Of a stretch of DNA of 64,000 nt, positions 1 to 8,572 are shown one piece after another. A program made the translations under genes and the position numbers. The notes below the pieces were generated by a model. The model was not told the DNA's origin. It ran no database searches and was given only the letters and a program-made list of their open reading frames with translations. Within the stretch, counting starts at the first letter, position 1; each line of letters opens with the position of its first letter. The stretch comes from Ilumatobacteraceae bacterium (GTDB lineage Bacteria > Actinomycetota > Acidimicrobiia > Acidimicrobiales > Ilumatobacteraceae): NCBI GenBank assembly GCA_013213745.1, contig JABSQH010000029.1, positions 1 through 64,000 on the forward strand, written 5' to 3'.

Positions 1-185
1 CGCTCGTCGACCACCTCGCAGCGGGAATCGTGACTCCCCTGGTCGGCGCCCGCGTCGACCTCGACGGGGTCCCTGCCGCGATCGAGCAAATGACCGCCGG
101 GGGCGCAGTGGGCAAGACGGTCGTTGTCGTCGACGATGAGCGGCGAGCTCAGGATCGTTCGTCGCCCGAGTCGACGAACCGCTGA
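1..185 (+). CDS. 3' end of an MDR-family oxidoreductase (partial)
   Basis: Reading from base 3 gives about 60 residues ending at TGA 183-185. The segment VTPLVGARVDLDGVPAAIEQ followed by GGAVGKTVVVV is the usual C-terminal strand-helix-strand of medium-chain dehydrogenase/reductases (quinone oxidoreductase or zinc alcohol dehydrogenase type), where the pattern P(V/L)VG..(V/F)DL....A...M..G...GK.VV recurs. The rest lies outside the window, so substrate and cofactor cannot be judged. Its 3' end overlaps the 3' end of the opposing P-loop gene by 37 bases. Confidence 0.7.
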   Translation, partial: LVDHLAAGIVTPLVGARVDLDGVPAAIEQMTAGGAVGKTVVVVDDERRAQDRSSPESTNR

Positions 186-658
186 GCGGCAGCGCGACTG
201 CCCAGCTCGACGACGTCGAGGTGGGGGTGACGTGCGATCGCCGCCTCCAGCCTTGGACGGCTGTTTCGGTCGTAGTTGTAGATCCAGCGGTAGAACTCGA
301 GCGAGAACCGCTCTGGGCACCCATCGGCCCGCGCGTCGCGGCCGTAGTTCCGCAGCGTCCTGCTCACCGCGCCGACCAGGCACCGTGCGCGCGGCGGCGT
401 GAACACCACGACGGTGTCGGCGCCGGCGAACCGCACATCGAAGGTTCCGCCGTAGTTCCCGTCGACGACCCAACGCTCTGCGGCGACGAGCTCGCGCTGT
501 GTGTCTGCCCACTCCTCGCTGGGCGCGGCGTTCCACCCTGGCCGCCAGAAGTACCGATCGAGGTGGATCACCTGGCACCCGAGCCGTTCGCCGAGGGCGC
601 CGGCAAAGGTCGACTTTCCGGCACCGCCTGGGCCGACGACGGCGACGCGCTGCATCAT
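149..658 (-). CDS. P-loop NTPase of the adenylate kinase/FlaR-like type
   Basis: A 169-residue small nucleotide kinase-like protein. Walker A GPGGAGKST lies at the N-terminus, followed by a strand ending in HLDRYFWRPGW. That is the typical layout of proteins annotated as DNA topology modulation protein FlaR or AAA family ATPase, which resemble adenylate kinases and probably phosphorylate a small molecule. An RxxR-type lid (PPRARCLVGAVSRTLRNYGR) is present. The start chosen is the first of two adjacent ATG codons, which overlaps the stop of the upstream 55-residue gene (ATGA), so the pair is translationally coupled. The true substrate is unknown. Confidence 0.8.
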   Translation of the reverse strand: MMQRVAVVGPGGAGKSTFAGALGERLGCQVIHLDRYFWRPGWNAAPSEEWADTQRELVAAERWVVDGNYGGTFDVRFAGADTVVVFTPPRARCLVGAVSRTLRNYGRDARADGCPERFSLEFYRWIYNYDRNSRPRLEAAIARHPHLDVVELGSRAAAQRFVDSGDERS

Positions 659-822
659 TCGCCGGGCACGAACAGGCAGTGCCACCGTTCGCTCGGATCG
701 TCGTCGGCGAGGACATAGCAGCCGCTGTCGGCCTCCATCTCCAGTGGAGGCGGATAGGCAACGAGGCGCGCGATCGCGGTCCCGCCGACGACGGGCACGA
801 GCATCCGTTCACCGACCTCCAC
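655..822 (-). CDS. small conserved-looking protein, 55 aa, coupled to the P-loop kinase
   Basis: The frame starts at GTG 820-822, preceded on the minus strand by TGAGGTGG about 8 bases upstream, a good ribosome site. It runs to a TGA that overlaps the ATG of the downstream kinase. The protein begins VEVGERMLVPVVGGT, has a proline-rich middle and ends SERWHCLFVPGE, with no signal peptide or membrane segment. I do not recognise the family. The ribosome site, the ATGA overlap and the absence of rare codons are the support; the size makes it uncertain. Confidence 0.5.
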   Translation of the reverse strand: MEVGERMLVPVVGGTAIARLVAYPPPLEMEADSGCYVLADDDPSERWHCLFVPGE

Positions 823-1025
823 GCAGCACCACCTCAGTCGCGCGCGGCGGAACCGGGCACCGTGCTACGTCGCGTTGCGTACTCCACCGATTTGCGCAGG
901 AACGCCTCGGTGAGCTCGCCAACGCCGGGTTCGGTGCGTTCGATTTCCACGTGACGACCTCAGCGTCGAGCGCAATCGGCACCGGCTACCCCTCGCCTGC
1001 GCACGGGCACGACTCCGCGCAGAGC

Positions 1026-1031
1026 TACGTT
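1026..1031 (+). promoter_or_regulatory. -10 element (TACGTT) for a leaderless 2H phosphoesterase mRNA
   Basis: TACGTT ends seven bases before the GTG start at 1039, so transcription would begin at or next to the start codon. There is no Shine-Dalgarno sequence, and no convincing -35 at 17 bases. Confidence 0.45.
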
Positions 1032-1038
1032 CGCTCCC

Positions 1039-1551
1039 GTGACCCGGTCTGCGCTCGTTGTCCTCGTCCCAGAGGCGGAGCCCCTGGTGGCCGAGCACCG
1101 CGTTCGGCACGACCGAATGGCGGCACGAGGCGTGCCGGCGCACGTGACCATCCTGCACCCGTTCCGGTCGACGGTCGACCCCGCAACCGCCGACGAGGTG
1201 GCAGCGATCGCTCAGACGTTTCAACCATTCGACGCGACCCTCACCACGGTGGATCGGTTTCCCGGCGACTTGGTGTTCCTCACCCCGCAACCGACGGCGA
1301 CGTTCAGGACGATGTTGCGCACCGTCGCCGCCGCGTTCCCGGACTGCCCGCCGTATGGTGGAGCGCACCCGGATCCCGCCCCACACCTCACCGTCGGGAA
1401 CGGTGTTTCGGTGGAACGTGCCGACGAGTTGACGGACCAACTGTCCCGTGGTCTTCCGATCCACGCGCACGTCGATCGATGGACACTGCTGGTCGAAGAC
1501 GACGACCGCACCTGGACCGTCGACCGGCACTGGCCGCTCGGCGCTCGGTAG
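1039..1551 (+). CDS. 2H phosphoesterase (2'-5' RNA ligase-like)
   Basis: A 170-residue protein with the two HxT/S-type signatures of the 2H superfamily: HVTIL near residue 37 and HLTVG near residue 116, roughly 80 residues apart as expected. Family members hydrolyse cyclic or 2'-5' phosphodiester bonds in small nucleotides or RNA ends; bacterial ones often remain without a known substrate. It begins at GTG behind a TACGTT -10 element and lacks a ribosome site, implying leaderless translation. A separate broken kinase gene follows 44 bases downstream. Confidence 0.82.
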   Translation: MTRSALVVLVPEAEPLVAEHRVRHDRMAARGVPAHVTILHPFRSTVDPATADEVAAIAQTFQPFDATLTTVDRFPGDLVFLTPQPTATFRTMLRTVAAAFPDCPPYGGAHPDPAPHLTVGNGVSVERADELTDQLSRGLPIHAHVDRWTLLVEDDDRTWTVDRHWPLGAR

Positions 1552-1595
1552 AAACACAGTCGGGTCGACGCGGCCCGATTCGACACACTGCACAG

Positions 1596-2160
1596 ATGGC
1601 GGCGCTGTTGATCGTGTCGGGTCCGCCAGGCGCAGGGAAGCCGTCGGTCGCCGCCGAGCTGTCTGCCCTTGACTCGCTGAGCGTGCTGGTCGAAGGCGAT
1701 CGATTCTTCGGCTTCCTCGCCAAGGGCGCCATGGATCCGTGGCGCCCCGAATCGCACGCGCAGAACACCGTCGTGACCGATGCGCCGGCGGCGGCCACCG
1801 GTCGGTTCGTTGCCGAGTACACCACCGTGTAAGACGGCGTGGTCGGTCCGTGGTTCCTCCCCACATTCGGCCTGGCCACCGGACTCCACGGACTCGACTA
1901 CGCCGTCCTGCTGCCGTCCGAAGAGGAATGCGTGCGGCGCGTGAGAACACGGTTCGGCCACCGATTCACCGACGAGGCGGCAGCACGCTCGATGTGGGCG
2001 CCCTCGGTGCACCACGCACGACCGCTGGAAGTCGCAGCACGGCCTCACGAGTACGCGCCCCCACAACGGCCGCGTCGTCGACCGTCGAGCCGACGGTTCC
2101 GCCATGTTCCCGGTCGGACGACGGATCCCGAGCGACGACGACGACGTCGACGGCGCCTGA
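1596..2160 (+). pseudogene. broken AAA/P-loop kinase gene
   Basis: The N-terminal half (MAALLIVSGPPGAGKPSVAA, then a EGDRFFGFL strand) is a small-molecule kinase of the zeta-toxin/AAA type. Three defects are visible. The Walker A serine is replaced by proline (GAGKPS instead of GKS). An in-frame TAA sits at 1830-1832, where the coding sense resumes directly as DGVVGPWFLPTFGL. The C-terminal third loses family character after RSMW, and a better frame ending in TGA 2158-2160 suggests a frameshift. A CACACT -10 hexamer six bases before the ATG is retained. Read-through of the TAA would not restore the Walker motif. Confidence 0.72.
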
Positions 2161-2164
2161 GCCT

Positions 2165-5100
2165 CTACAACGCAGCGATGCGCTCGCTCACCCGCGCCGG
2201 GCTGGTTGAACGTCCACGTACCACCAGCGGTTCGGCGAACGTCGCCACACGCAACTCCTCCAGCTCCCACCGCACCGCCGACACCTCACGCGACAACGCG
2301 CCCGCCCGGGCTCGGCTGACCAGCGTGTCGAACTGCGCCTCGATGGCGTGCACCGTGGCCATGCGTCGCCGGTCGCGTTCGACCGCACCGGCCAGATGGT
2401 CGAGCCGATAGCTGATCGCCCGGACGTACCGCTCGACGTCGGCGAGACGATCGATGCCGGTCGAGGCGACGAATCCCGGCCGCACCAACCGACCGAGATG
2501 CGCGTTGGCGTCGTCGATCGAGTCGCGCACGGACGCGGCGTGCAGACGAGCGAGCTGCTCGTGTACGGCGACCGATGCGGCGATCACGTCCGAGGCGCCG
2601 ACGAGTGCCCGGTCGGCGAGCACGTCGGCCCGGTCACGAACCAGCCGACGTAACGTGGCGAACTCCGTCTCGCTCCACGGCAACGAGCCGTGCTCGTCGA
2701 TCAGCTGATCCACGGCCGCGACAACACAGTCGGCAGCCACGTCGTCGAGTGCGATGTCGCCACGAGCGATCGTCAAACGGACATCGTTCGACGCCGCGCG
2801 CGCGACGGCGAGCGGGGCGGGAGCTCCGTTGAGCAGCAACAGCCGACGAACGCCGCCGCGCATCGCGCGCTCTTGGAGATCGGGCGTCGACACGACGCGC
2901 AGCGCCACGCTGTCGCCGACGTCGAGCAAGGTCGGATACCCGACGACATCGAGGGCGCGATCGCTCGACTCGACGATCCGTGGCAGGTCGCCGACATCCC
3001 AGGTCACGATGCCCCGGCGCTCTGCGATCGGAGCCGCTGCAGCGATGGATTGGCGTACCTCGTCGCGTAACTCGTCGCGCAAGGTGTCCAGGTCGTCACC
3101 GACTGCGACCACCGTGCCCTCGTCGTCGGACACCACGATGTGCATCCGCAGGTGTTCGGGGATCATGGCGACGTCGAACGCGTCGGGCGAGATGGTCAGA
3201 CCAGCATGGGTACTCAGGTGCTGCGCTACCAGCGCTCGCAACTCCCCCGACGGCTGACCCAACGAGTTGACGACCTCGTCGATGGTCTCACCGAGCGGGA
3301 TCAAGTCGCGCCGAACCGCCTTGGGCAGCGAGCGCACGAGCACCTCGACAAGCGCCCTGCGATGTCCCGGCACCTGCCAGTCGAAGTGCGGCGAACGGAG
3401 CTGATTCAGCGCCGACACGGGCACGTGCACGGTCACACCGTCGAGCGCCTCGTCGGGGGCATACCGGTACGTCAGCGGCAGCTCGATGCTGTGCGTATCG
3501 GACACCTCGTGCCGCCACACGTCGGGGAACTCATCGATCGTCGGCAGGGGCTCGCGGCTGCCCATCGCCGCACGCAGCGCCGCATCGGACAGATCGAGCA
3601 GGTCCGGCTCGTCGCTGCGGGCGTCTTTCCACCACTTGTCGAAGCTGCGCGTGGACACCACGTCCTCGCCGACACGACCGGCGTAGAACTCGTACAGCGC
3701 CTCGTCGTCGACGAGTGACGACCGGCGGGCGCGATCGGCGCGCCGCTGCATCGCGTCGAGGTAGTGGCGATTGTGCTGCAGGAACTGTTGTCGCTCGTAC
3801 CAGGCGACGTCGGTCTCGCCGGCGACAAGGGCGCGGCTGATGAACCACGCGCGCGCCGCTGCGCGGTCGAGGCGGTCGAGGCCGACCACTCGATCAGTCA
3901 CGATCGGCAAGCCGTACAACGTCACGCGTTCGGTCGTGACCGCTCGGCCACCGCGCTCGTCCCACCGGGCCTCGCCGTAGGAGCGCTTCGTGAGGTGCTT
4001 CGCCGCCGGCTCGATCCACGATGGGTCGATCGCGGCCACGCGACGCGCATAGAGCTGATTCGTCTCCACCAGCTCCGCAGCCATCACCCACGGCGGCGGC
4101 CGCCGGGTGAGCACCGATCCCGGCGCAATGATGAACCGTGACTGGCGTGCGCCGATGAACTCGCGGCGCTCGCCGCCGCGCATCCCGACATGGGAGAGCA
4201 ACCCCGCAAGCACCGCACGGTGCACCCGGTCGGGATGACCTTCATCGGGACCGGGCCGGATCCCGAGGCTGCCGGCCACGCGCCGCAGCTGGCTGAACAG
4301 GTCCATCCACTCACGCACCCGCACGTAGTGCAGATACTCGGCGCGGCACCGCCGGCGGAACGCGTTGCCCGACAGCTCGCGCTGGATCTCACGGAGGTAG
4401 TCCCACAACGCCACCATCGACAACAGATCAGAACCGGGGGTCCGAAACCGGTTGTGCTGCTCAGCCGCTTGCTCTCGACGGTCGTCGGGACGCTCGCGCG
4501 GGTCCTGGATCGACAGCCCAGCGGCGATCACCAACACCTCGCGCACACAGTTGTGTCGATCGGCCTCGAGGATCATCCGGCCGAGCCGCGGATCGATCGG
4601 CAGCCGCGCCAGCCGGCGACCGATTCGGGTGAGCCCACGCCCCTCGCCGCGCAAGGCGCCGAGCTCTTCGAGGAGCCGATAGCCGTCGCGAATCGAGGCC
4701 GAGTCCGGCGGCTCGAGGAACGGGAATCCTTCGAGATCATCGATCCCGATCGACGACATCTGCAAGATCACGGCGGCCAAGCTCGTGCGCAGGATCTCCG
4801 GCTCGGTGAACTCCGGTCGTTCAACGAAGTCGTCTTGGCTGTACAGGCGGAGACAGATCCCGGGCCCGAGCCGACCGCACCGTCCGGCTCGCTGATTGGC
4901 CGACGCCTGCGACACCGGCTCGATCGGCAACCGCTGCACTTTGAGCCGACGCGAATAACGCGAAATGCGCGCCGTGCCCGTGTCGACGACAAACCGGATA
5001 CCCGGCACGGTGAGCGACGTTTCGGCGATGTTCGTCGCCAACACCACACGACGCGCCGACGACGCGGACCGGTCGAAGATCCGATGTTGTTCGGCGGCGG

Positions 5101-5962
5101 ACAGACGGGCGTAGAGCGGCAGCACCTCCACGTCGGGCCGGCCACCGCTGCGCCGCAGTGCGTCGGCGATGTCGTGGATCTCCCGCTCGCCGGACAAGAA
5201 CACGAGCACGTCACCAGGACCGTTGCGTTCGACTTCGTCGAGCGCAGCCAGCACCCCCTCGACCTGATCGCGACGTTCGACGACCCCACCGTCGGCGTCG
5301 AGTTCGACCAGCGGGCGATACCGCACCTCGACCGGATACGAGCGACCCGACACGGCGATCACCGGAACGGGTGGCTGACCGTCGCGGGTGAAGTGCTGTG
5401 CGAACCTCGCCGTGTCGATCGTTGCGGAGGTGATGATCACGCGCAGGTCGGGCCGTGCTGGCATCAGCCGCGCCAGATAGCCGAGGATGACGTCGATGTT
5501 CAGGCTGCGCTCGTGCGCCTCGTCGACGATGATCGTGTCGTATCGCTCCAGCCGCGGATCGCGTTGGATGTCGGTGAGCAGGATGCCGTCGGTCATCACG
5601 CGGACCACGGTGTCGTCGCGGACCTCATCGGCGAAGCGCACCGAGTAGCCGACGGCTGTGCCCAGCTTGACGCCGACCTCGGAGGCGACGCGTTCGGCCA
5701 CCGCTCGGGCCGCGACGCGCCGTGGTTGAGTGTGCCCGATCAACCCGTCGACACCCCGTCCGGCTTCCACACACAGCTTCGGGAGCTGTGTGCTCTTGCC
5801 GGAGCCGGTCTCACCGGCGATCACCACCACCTGGTGGTCGCGGATCGCTTCGACGATCTCGTTGCGATGTTGAAAGATCGGTAGTTCGGCCGGCGGCGCA
5901 AGTCGACCGGACGCAATCAGCGCCGCTGCTGCGGCAGCGCGCGGACGCGTGTCATTGCCCAT
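2165..5962 (-). CDS. hrpA: ATP-dependent RNA helicase HrpA (DEAH box)
   Basis: A 1265-residue protein, the usual length for full HrpA. It carries Walker A GETGSGKST at residues 50-58, the DEAH box VDEAHERS at 144-152, motif III SAT near 175 and motif VI NQRAGRCGR in the second RecA domain. Winged-helix, ratchet and OB regions follow, then the long C-terminal DUF3418 part seen only in HrpA-type enzymes. Such helicases act on structured mRNA and, in E. coli, on stalled ribosomes. ATG 5960-5962 was chosen because upstream in-frame sequence is low-quality and arginine-rich, and CAGGAT lies six bases before it as a likely -10. Confidence 0.95.
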   Translation of the reverse strand: MGNDTRPRAAAAAALIASGRLAPPAELPIFQHRNEIVEAIRDHQVVVIAGETGSGKSTQLPKLCVEAGRGVDGLIGHTQPRRVAARAVAERVASEVGVKLGTAVGYSVRFADEVRDDTVVRVMTDGILLTDIQRDPRLERYDTIIVDEAHERSLNIDVILGYLARLMPARPDLRVIITSATIDTARFAQHFTRDGQPPVPVIAVSGRSYPVEVRYRPLVELDADGGVVERRDQVEGVLAALDEVERNGPGDVLVFLSGEREIHDIADALRRSGGRPDVEVLPLYARLSAAEQHRIFDRSASSARRVVLATNIAETSLTVPGIRFVVDTGTARISRYSRRLKVQRLPIEPVSQASANQRAGRCGRLGPGICLRLYSQDDFVERPEFTEPEILRTSLAAVILQMSSIGIDDLEGFPFLEPPDSASIRDGYRLLEELGALRGEGRGLTRIGRRLARLPIDPRLGRMILEADRHNCVREVLVIAAGLSIQDPRERPDDRREQAAEQHNRFRTPGSDLLSMVALWDYLREIQRELSGNAFRRRCRAEYLHYVRVREWMDLFSQLRRVAGSLGIRPGPDEGHPDRVHRAVLAGLLSHVGMRGGERREFIGARQSRFIIAPGSVLTRRPPPWVMAAELVETNQLYARRVAAIDPSWIEPAAKHLTKRSYGEARWDERGGRAVTTERVTLYGLPIVTDRVVGLDRLDRAAARAWFISRALVAGETDVAWYERQQFLQHNRHYLDAMQRRADRARRSSLVDDEALYEFYAGRVGEDVVSTRSFDKWWKDARSDEPDLLDLSDAALRAAMGSREPLPTIDEFPDVWRHEVSDTHSIELPLTYRYAPDEALDGVTVHVPVSALNQLRSPHFDWQVPGHRRALVEVLVRSLPKAVRRDLIPLGETIDEVVNSLGQPSGELRALVAQHLSTHAGLTISPDAFDVAMIPEHLRMHIVVSDDEGTVVAVGDDLDTLRDELRDEVRQSIAAAAPIAERRGIVTWDVGDLPRIVESSDRALDVVGYPTLLDVGDSVALRVVSTPDLQERAMRGGVRRLLLLNGAPAPLAVARAASNDVRLTIARGDIALDDVAADCVVAAVDQLIDEHGSLPWSETEFATLRRLVRDRADVLADRALVGASDVIAASVAVHEQLARLHAASVRDSIDDANAHLGRLVRPGFVASTGIDRLADVERYVRAISYRLDHLAGAVERDRRRMATVHAIEAQFDTLVSRARAGALSREVSAVRWELEELRVATFAEPLVVRGRSTSPARVSERIAAL

Positions 5963-6011
5963 GTCGGCATCCTGGCACCTGCCGATCTTGCCACCCGCTG
6001 AGCGGGAGCGG

Positions 6012-6290
6012 TCAGCCGATTCGCTCGATGACGGCGACCGACGACGTGATCGGGCGGCGCAAATGCCCACTCATGACGCGCAACGCGCGGGCCGCACCGT
6101 CGACGATCCCGCTGCGCACGGTCGTGACCCAACTGGCGTGCTCTGCATCAACCCACGGCATGTCCGGAATCGTCGACCGCATGAGGTCGCGATCGTCGTG
6201 ATTCCCGGGGGTCGGCAACAACGGCGTGGTCAGCGGCTCGACCAGCTCGCGCCGGGCCGTAGCGTGAACCCGGGGCCGCTGCGGCTGCCG
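6012..6290 (-). pseudogene. remnant of a calcineurin-like metallophosphoesterase
   Basis: The open stretch reads HATARRELVEPLTTPLLPTP followed by GNHDDRDLMRSTIP, the GNHD metal-binding block of CpdA/Icc-type phosphoesterases. About 45 residues later comes SGHLRRPITSSVAV, matching the normal GHxHR block near the C-terminus but with the second histidine changed to arginine. The roughly 80 residues that normally separate these blocks are missing, as is everything N-terminal to position 6290, where an in-frame stop occurs. The element sits between hrpA and the SGNH hydrolase gene, both on the same strand. Confidence 0.6.
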
Positions 6291-6343
6291 TCAATGCCGG
6301 GCCGTGGTCCGACTGGCTTGTGGCGCGTGGAGTGGGCGACGAG

Positions 6344-7330
6344 CTAGAGGCTGGTGCGTAACGCGTCCAGATAGGCGTCGTATCCCGCCTGACTGGGGTG
6401 GAACGACGCGCCGCTGATCGTCAACAGCCCATCGTCGACGTGCTCGCGCACTTCACCGTCAGCTGTCATGCTGCGAGTGAACGTGGCTCCGAACACCGCA
6501 TCGTTGACGTAGCGGTCACGCTGCCAGAGGCGGCACGACCCGTGGTTGTCGAATTCGTCGATCACCGGCACGAATGCGATGTCGGCCCGAGTGAACGTGG
6601 CAGCTCGGTCGACCGCGTCTTCGATCCGCTCGTTGAGTTCGTCGACCCTGTCGTCGATCCACTTCGCTTCGTGGCGATTCATGCCGGTGACACCCGCACA
6701 CCCCCACCGATCGCGCTGCATCAGACGGGGATAGGCCAGGACGCGCACCGAAGCCTCGCGATAGCGCAACCCGACGACGGTGTACAGGCGGGCGAGATCG
6801 CGCTCGATCTCGTCGAGGTTGGCTGGCTGATTCTGCTCTGACTCGTTGCACCCACCACTGGTGATGCACCGCAGGATCACATCGGGCCACGCCTCACCCC
6901 GATTGGTGCGGAGATCGTTGCCGCCGATGGTCACCGTCAGCAGCGTGCCATCGCCTCGATCGTGGATCACGGCTGCGTCGAGCTGATTACGAACGTGTTC
7001 GATACGCGCCCCCGCACATGCGACCACATCGAACGACGCGCCGAGTTCGTCGGCGAGGCGCGGCCCTGGCGTGGTGTCGAGCTCGCGCTGACAACCGCTC
7101 CCTCCCAGCCGCGAGTTCGGGTCAAAATAGTGACCGGCGGGCCCGTGGTCGTCGTAGTCGGTTGCGTCGGCATGGATGCCCGAGCCAGAACTGAACGAGT
7201 CGCCCAGCGTGATCACGCGCTCGATATCGGACGCGCCGGCGGCGGTCCCAGGCGAGATCGACGCGACCGCCACGACGACCGCTACACCGAGTGCCGCACA
7301 CGTGGCAAAAAGACGGGGCCGACGCAACAT
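6344..7330 (-). CDS. secreted SGNH/GDSL hydrolase
   Basis: A 328-residue protein starting MLRRPRLFATCAALG, with a hydrophobic signal segment to about residue 28. It shows the SGNH blocks: GDSFSSGSG (nucleophile serine), GGND with surrounding VTIGGNDLR (oxyanion residues), and SFHPSQAGYDAY (catalytic histidine). Several cysteine pairs (GGSGC, VVACAG, RCITSGGC, WGCAG, GSCRLW) fit the disulphide-rich actinobacterial extracellular esterase/lipase subgroup. It is the last gene of a minus-strand lipid block, 23 bases after the thioesterase gene. The start was placed at the ATG that directly begins the signal peptide. Confidence 0.88.
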   Translation of the reverse strand: MLRRPRLFATCAALGVAVVVAVASISPGTAAGASDIERVITLGDSFSSGSGIHADATDYDDHGPAGHYFDPNSRLGGSGCQRELDTTPGPRLADELGASFDVVACAGARIEHVRNQLDAAVIHDRGDGTLLTVTIGGNDLRTNRGEAWPDVILRCITSGGCNESEQNQPANLDEIERDLARLYTVVGLRYREASVRVLAYPRLMQRDRWGCAGVTGMNRHEAKWIDDRVDELNERIEDAVDRAATFTRADIAFVPVIDEFDNHGSCRLWQRDRYVNDAVFGATFTRSMTADGEVREHVDDGLLTISGASFHPSQAGYDAYLDALRTSL

Positions 7331-7353
7331 CAGGCCGACAATGCTACGGGCGG

Positions 7354-8184
7354 CTACGAACGGGCGGCATCCACCGGCGGTCGGTGCCGGACGAGCACCT
7401 GCTGCGCGATCGTCGCGACGTGGTCGCCGTCTCGACCGAAGACATCGGCCGACACGACGCCGCGGCCACCAGCAAGCCCGTGTGGCCGGGTCTCGAACCA
7501 GTGCCAGTCGCTGGCGATCGTCGGTCGGTGAAACCACACGGCGTGGTCGAGGCTGGCCAGCTGAAACTGATCGCGATTGCGCATGTCACCGTCGAAGTTG
7601 GGATGAATCGACCGTGCCGGCCATGCGGGTGCACTATCGGACATGAACGCCAGCCCGCACGCGTGCACGACCGGGTCGTCCGGAAGCTCGGCGTCGAGGC
7701 GGATCCAGAACCCGAGCCGTCCATCGTCGAGCTGAATCGATCGACGCTGCAAGAGTGCGCCCCACGACTGATCGGTGAGAGCGGGATCGTCGGGCGCCGG
7801 TACCGGTCCGCGAGTGACGTGAACATCGGGCTGATCCTCATCGACTTGGAACGACGCCGACAGGTTGAGAATCGCCCCGCTCGACTGTCGAGCAACCACT
7901 TGTCGCGTGCAGAACGAGCGCCCGTCGCGCAACCGCTCGACTTCGAATCGCACGGGCTCGGAGTGTGAACCCGGCCGGATGAAATAGCTGTGCAACGAAT
8001 GAACGTGGCGACCACGATCGACAGTTGCGATGCCGGCGCGCAACGCTTGGGCCACCACCTGCCCGCCGAACAGTCGCGTCCCCCATGGGTACCGGGCAGC
8101 TTCGGCGAGAAATGTGTCCGGCCCATGTGGTTCCAACGCCATCAAGTCGGCGAAGGCAATCTCGGTGATCGAGCGCGGCGTCAC
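7354..8184 (-). CDS. acyl-CoA thioesterase II (TesB-like)
   Basis: A 276-residue double-hotdog protein. Recognisable TesB segments are LFGGQVVAQAL, HSLHSYFIRPG, GRSFCTRQVVARQ, ILNLSASFQ and SLDHAVWFHRP. It hydrolyses acyl-CoA to free acid and CoA in the cytoplasm. The GTG at 8184 (VTPRSITEIAFADLM) was chosen over a longer frame because CATACT ends six bases upstream, matching the leaderless promoter pattern, and because family alignments begin near this point. It lies between a wax-ester/TAG synthase and a secreted SGNH hydrolase, consistent with acyl-lipid turnover. Confidence 0.88.
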   Translation of the reverse strand: MTPRSITEIAFADLMALEPHGPDTFLAEAARYPWGTRLFGGQVVAQALRAGIATVDRGRHVHSLHSYFIRPGSHSEPVRFEVERLRDGRSFCTRQVVARQSSGAILNLSASFQVDEDQPDVHVTRGPVPAPDDPALTDQSWGALLQRRSIQLDDGRLGFWIRLDAELPDDPVVHACGLAFMSDSAPAWPARSIHPNFDGDMRNRDQFQLASLDHAVWFHRPTIASDWHWFETRPHGLAGGRGVVSADVFGRDGDHVATIAQQVLVRHRPPVDAARS

Positions 8185-8572
8185 CTCGGAAGTATGCGCC
8201 ACGTGTGGCGAAGCGAGCAATCGCACGCTCGAGGAACCAACGCTCACCGGAACTGGCCACTCCCGACCAGTCGGCGAGAGCGTCAATGTCGCCGAGCATC
8301 ACCCGACGCCGGAGCTCGGAATTGAACACGGCGGACGAGAGCTGTGAGTTCTCCGAACACTCCGCCAGGGAGCTTCAGCCCGAGCAGGAGTTCTGCTCCG
8401 GACAGGAGCGTGACCACGATCCGGACCCGCCTGACACGACAGCGAACACCGCATCCGAACGGGCACAACGGCCGGGCTCGTGGAGAAGTGGAGGTCTCCG
8501 ACGAGCCCGACGACCGGCACGAGTGCCTCGCCGATCGTCCCGTGAACGACGGCGAGGCGCCGTGCCGGTCGA
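8185..8572 (-). other. intergenic, no convincing gene
   Basis: About 390 bases between two same-strand genes. One minus-strand frame opens at GTG 8327-8329 (ELRRRVMLGDIDALADWSG) but runs into the thioesterase in another frame, has lower third-position GC than its neighbours and no ribosome site. I see no terminator, tRNA or repeat. Confidence 0.5.

Noticed and set aside
823-1038. Possible coding fragment (RFAQERLGELANAGFGAFDF) upstream of the 2H phosphoesterase
   Set aside because: Too short, no start or ribosome site, and no recognised family; may be a relic but cannot be supported.
8185-8329. Possible small minus-strand gene (ELRRRVMLGDIDALADWSG)
   Set aside because: No ribosome site, overlaps the thioesterase start, lower third-position GC than neighbours.
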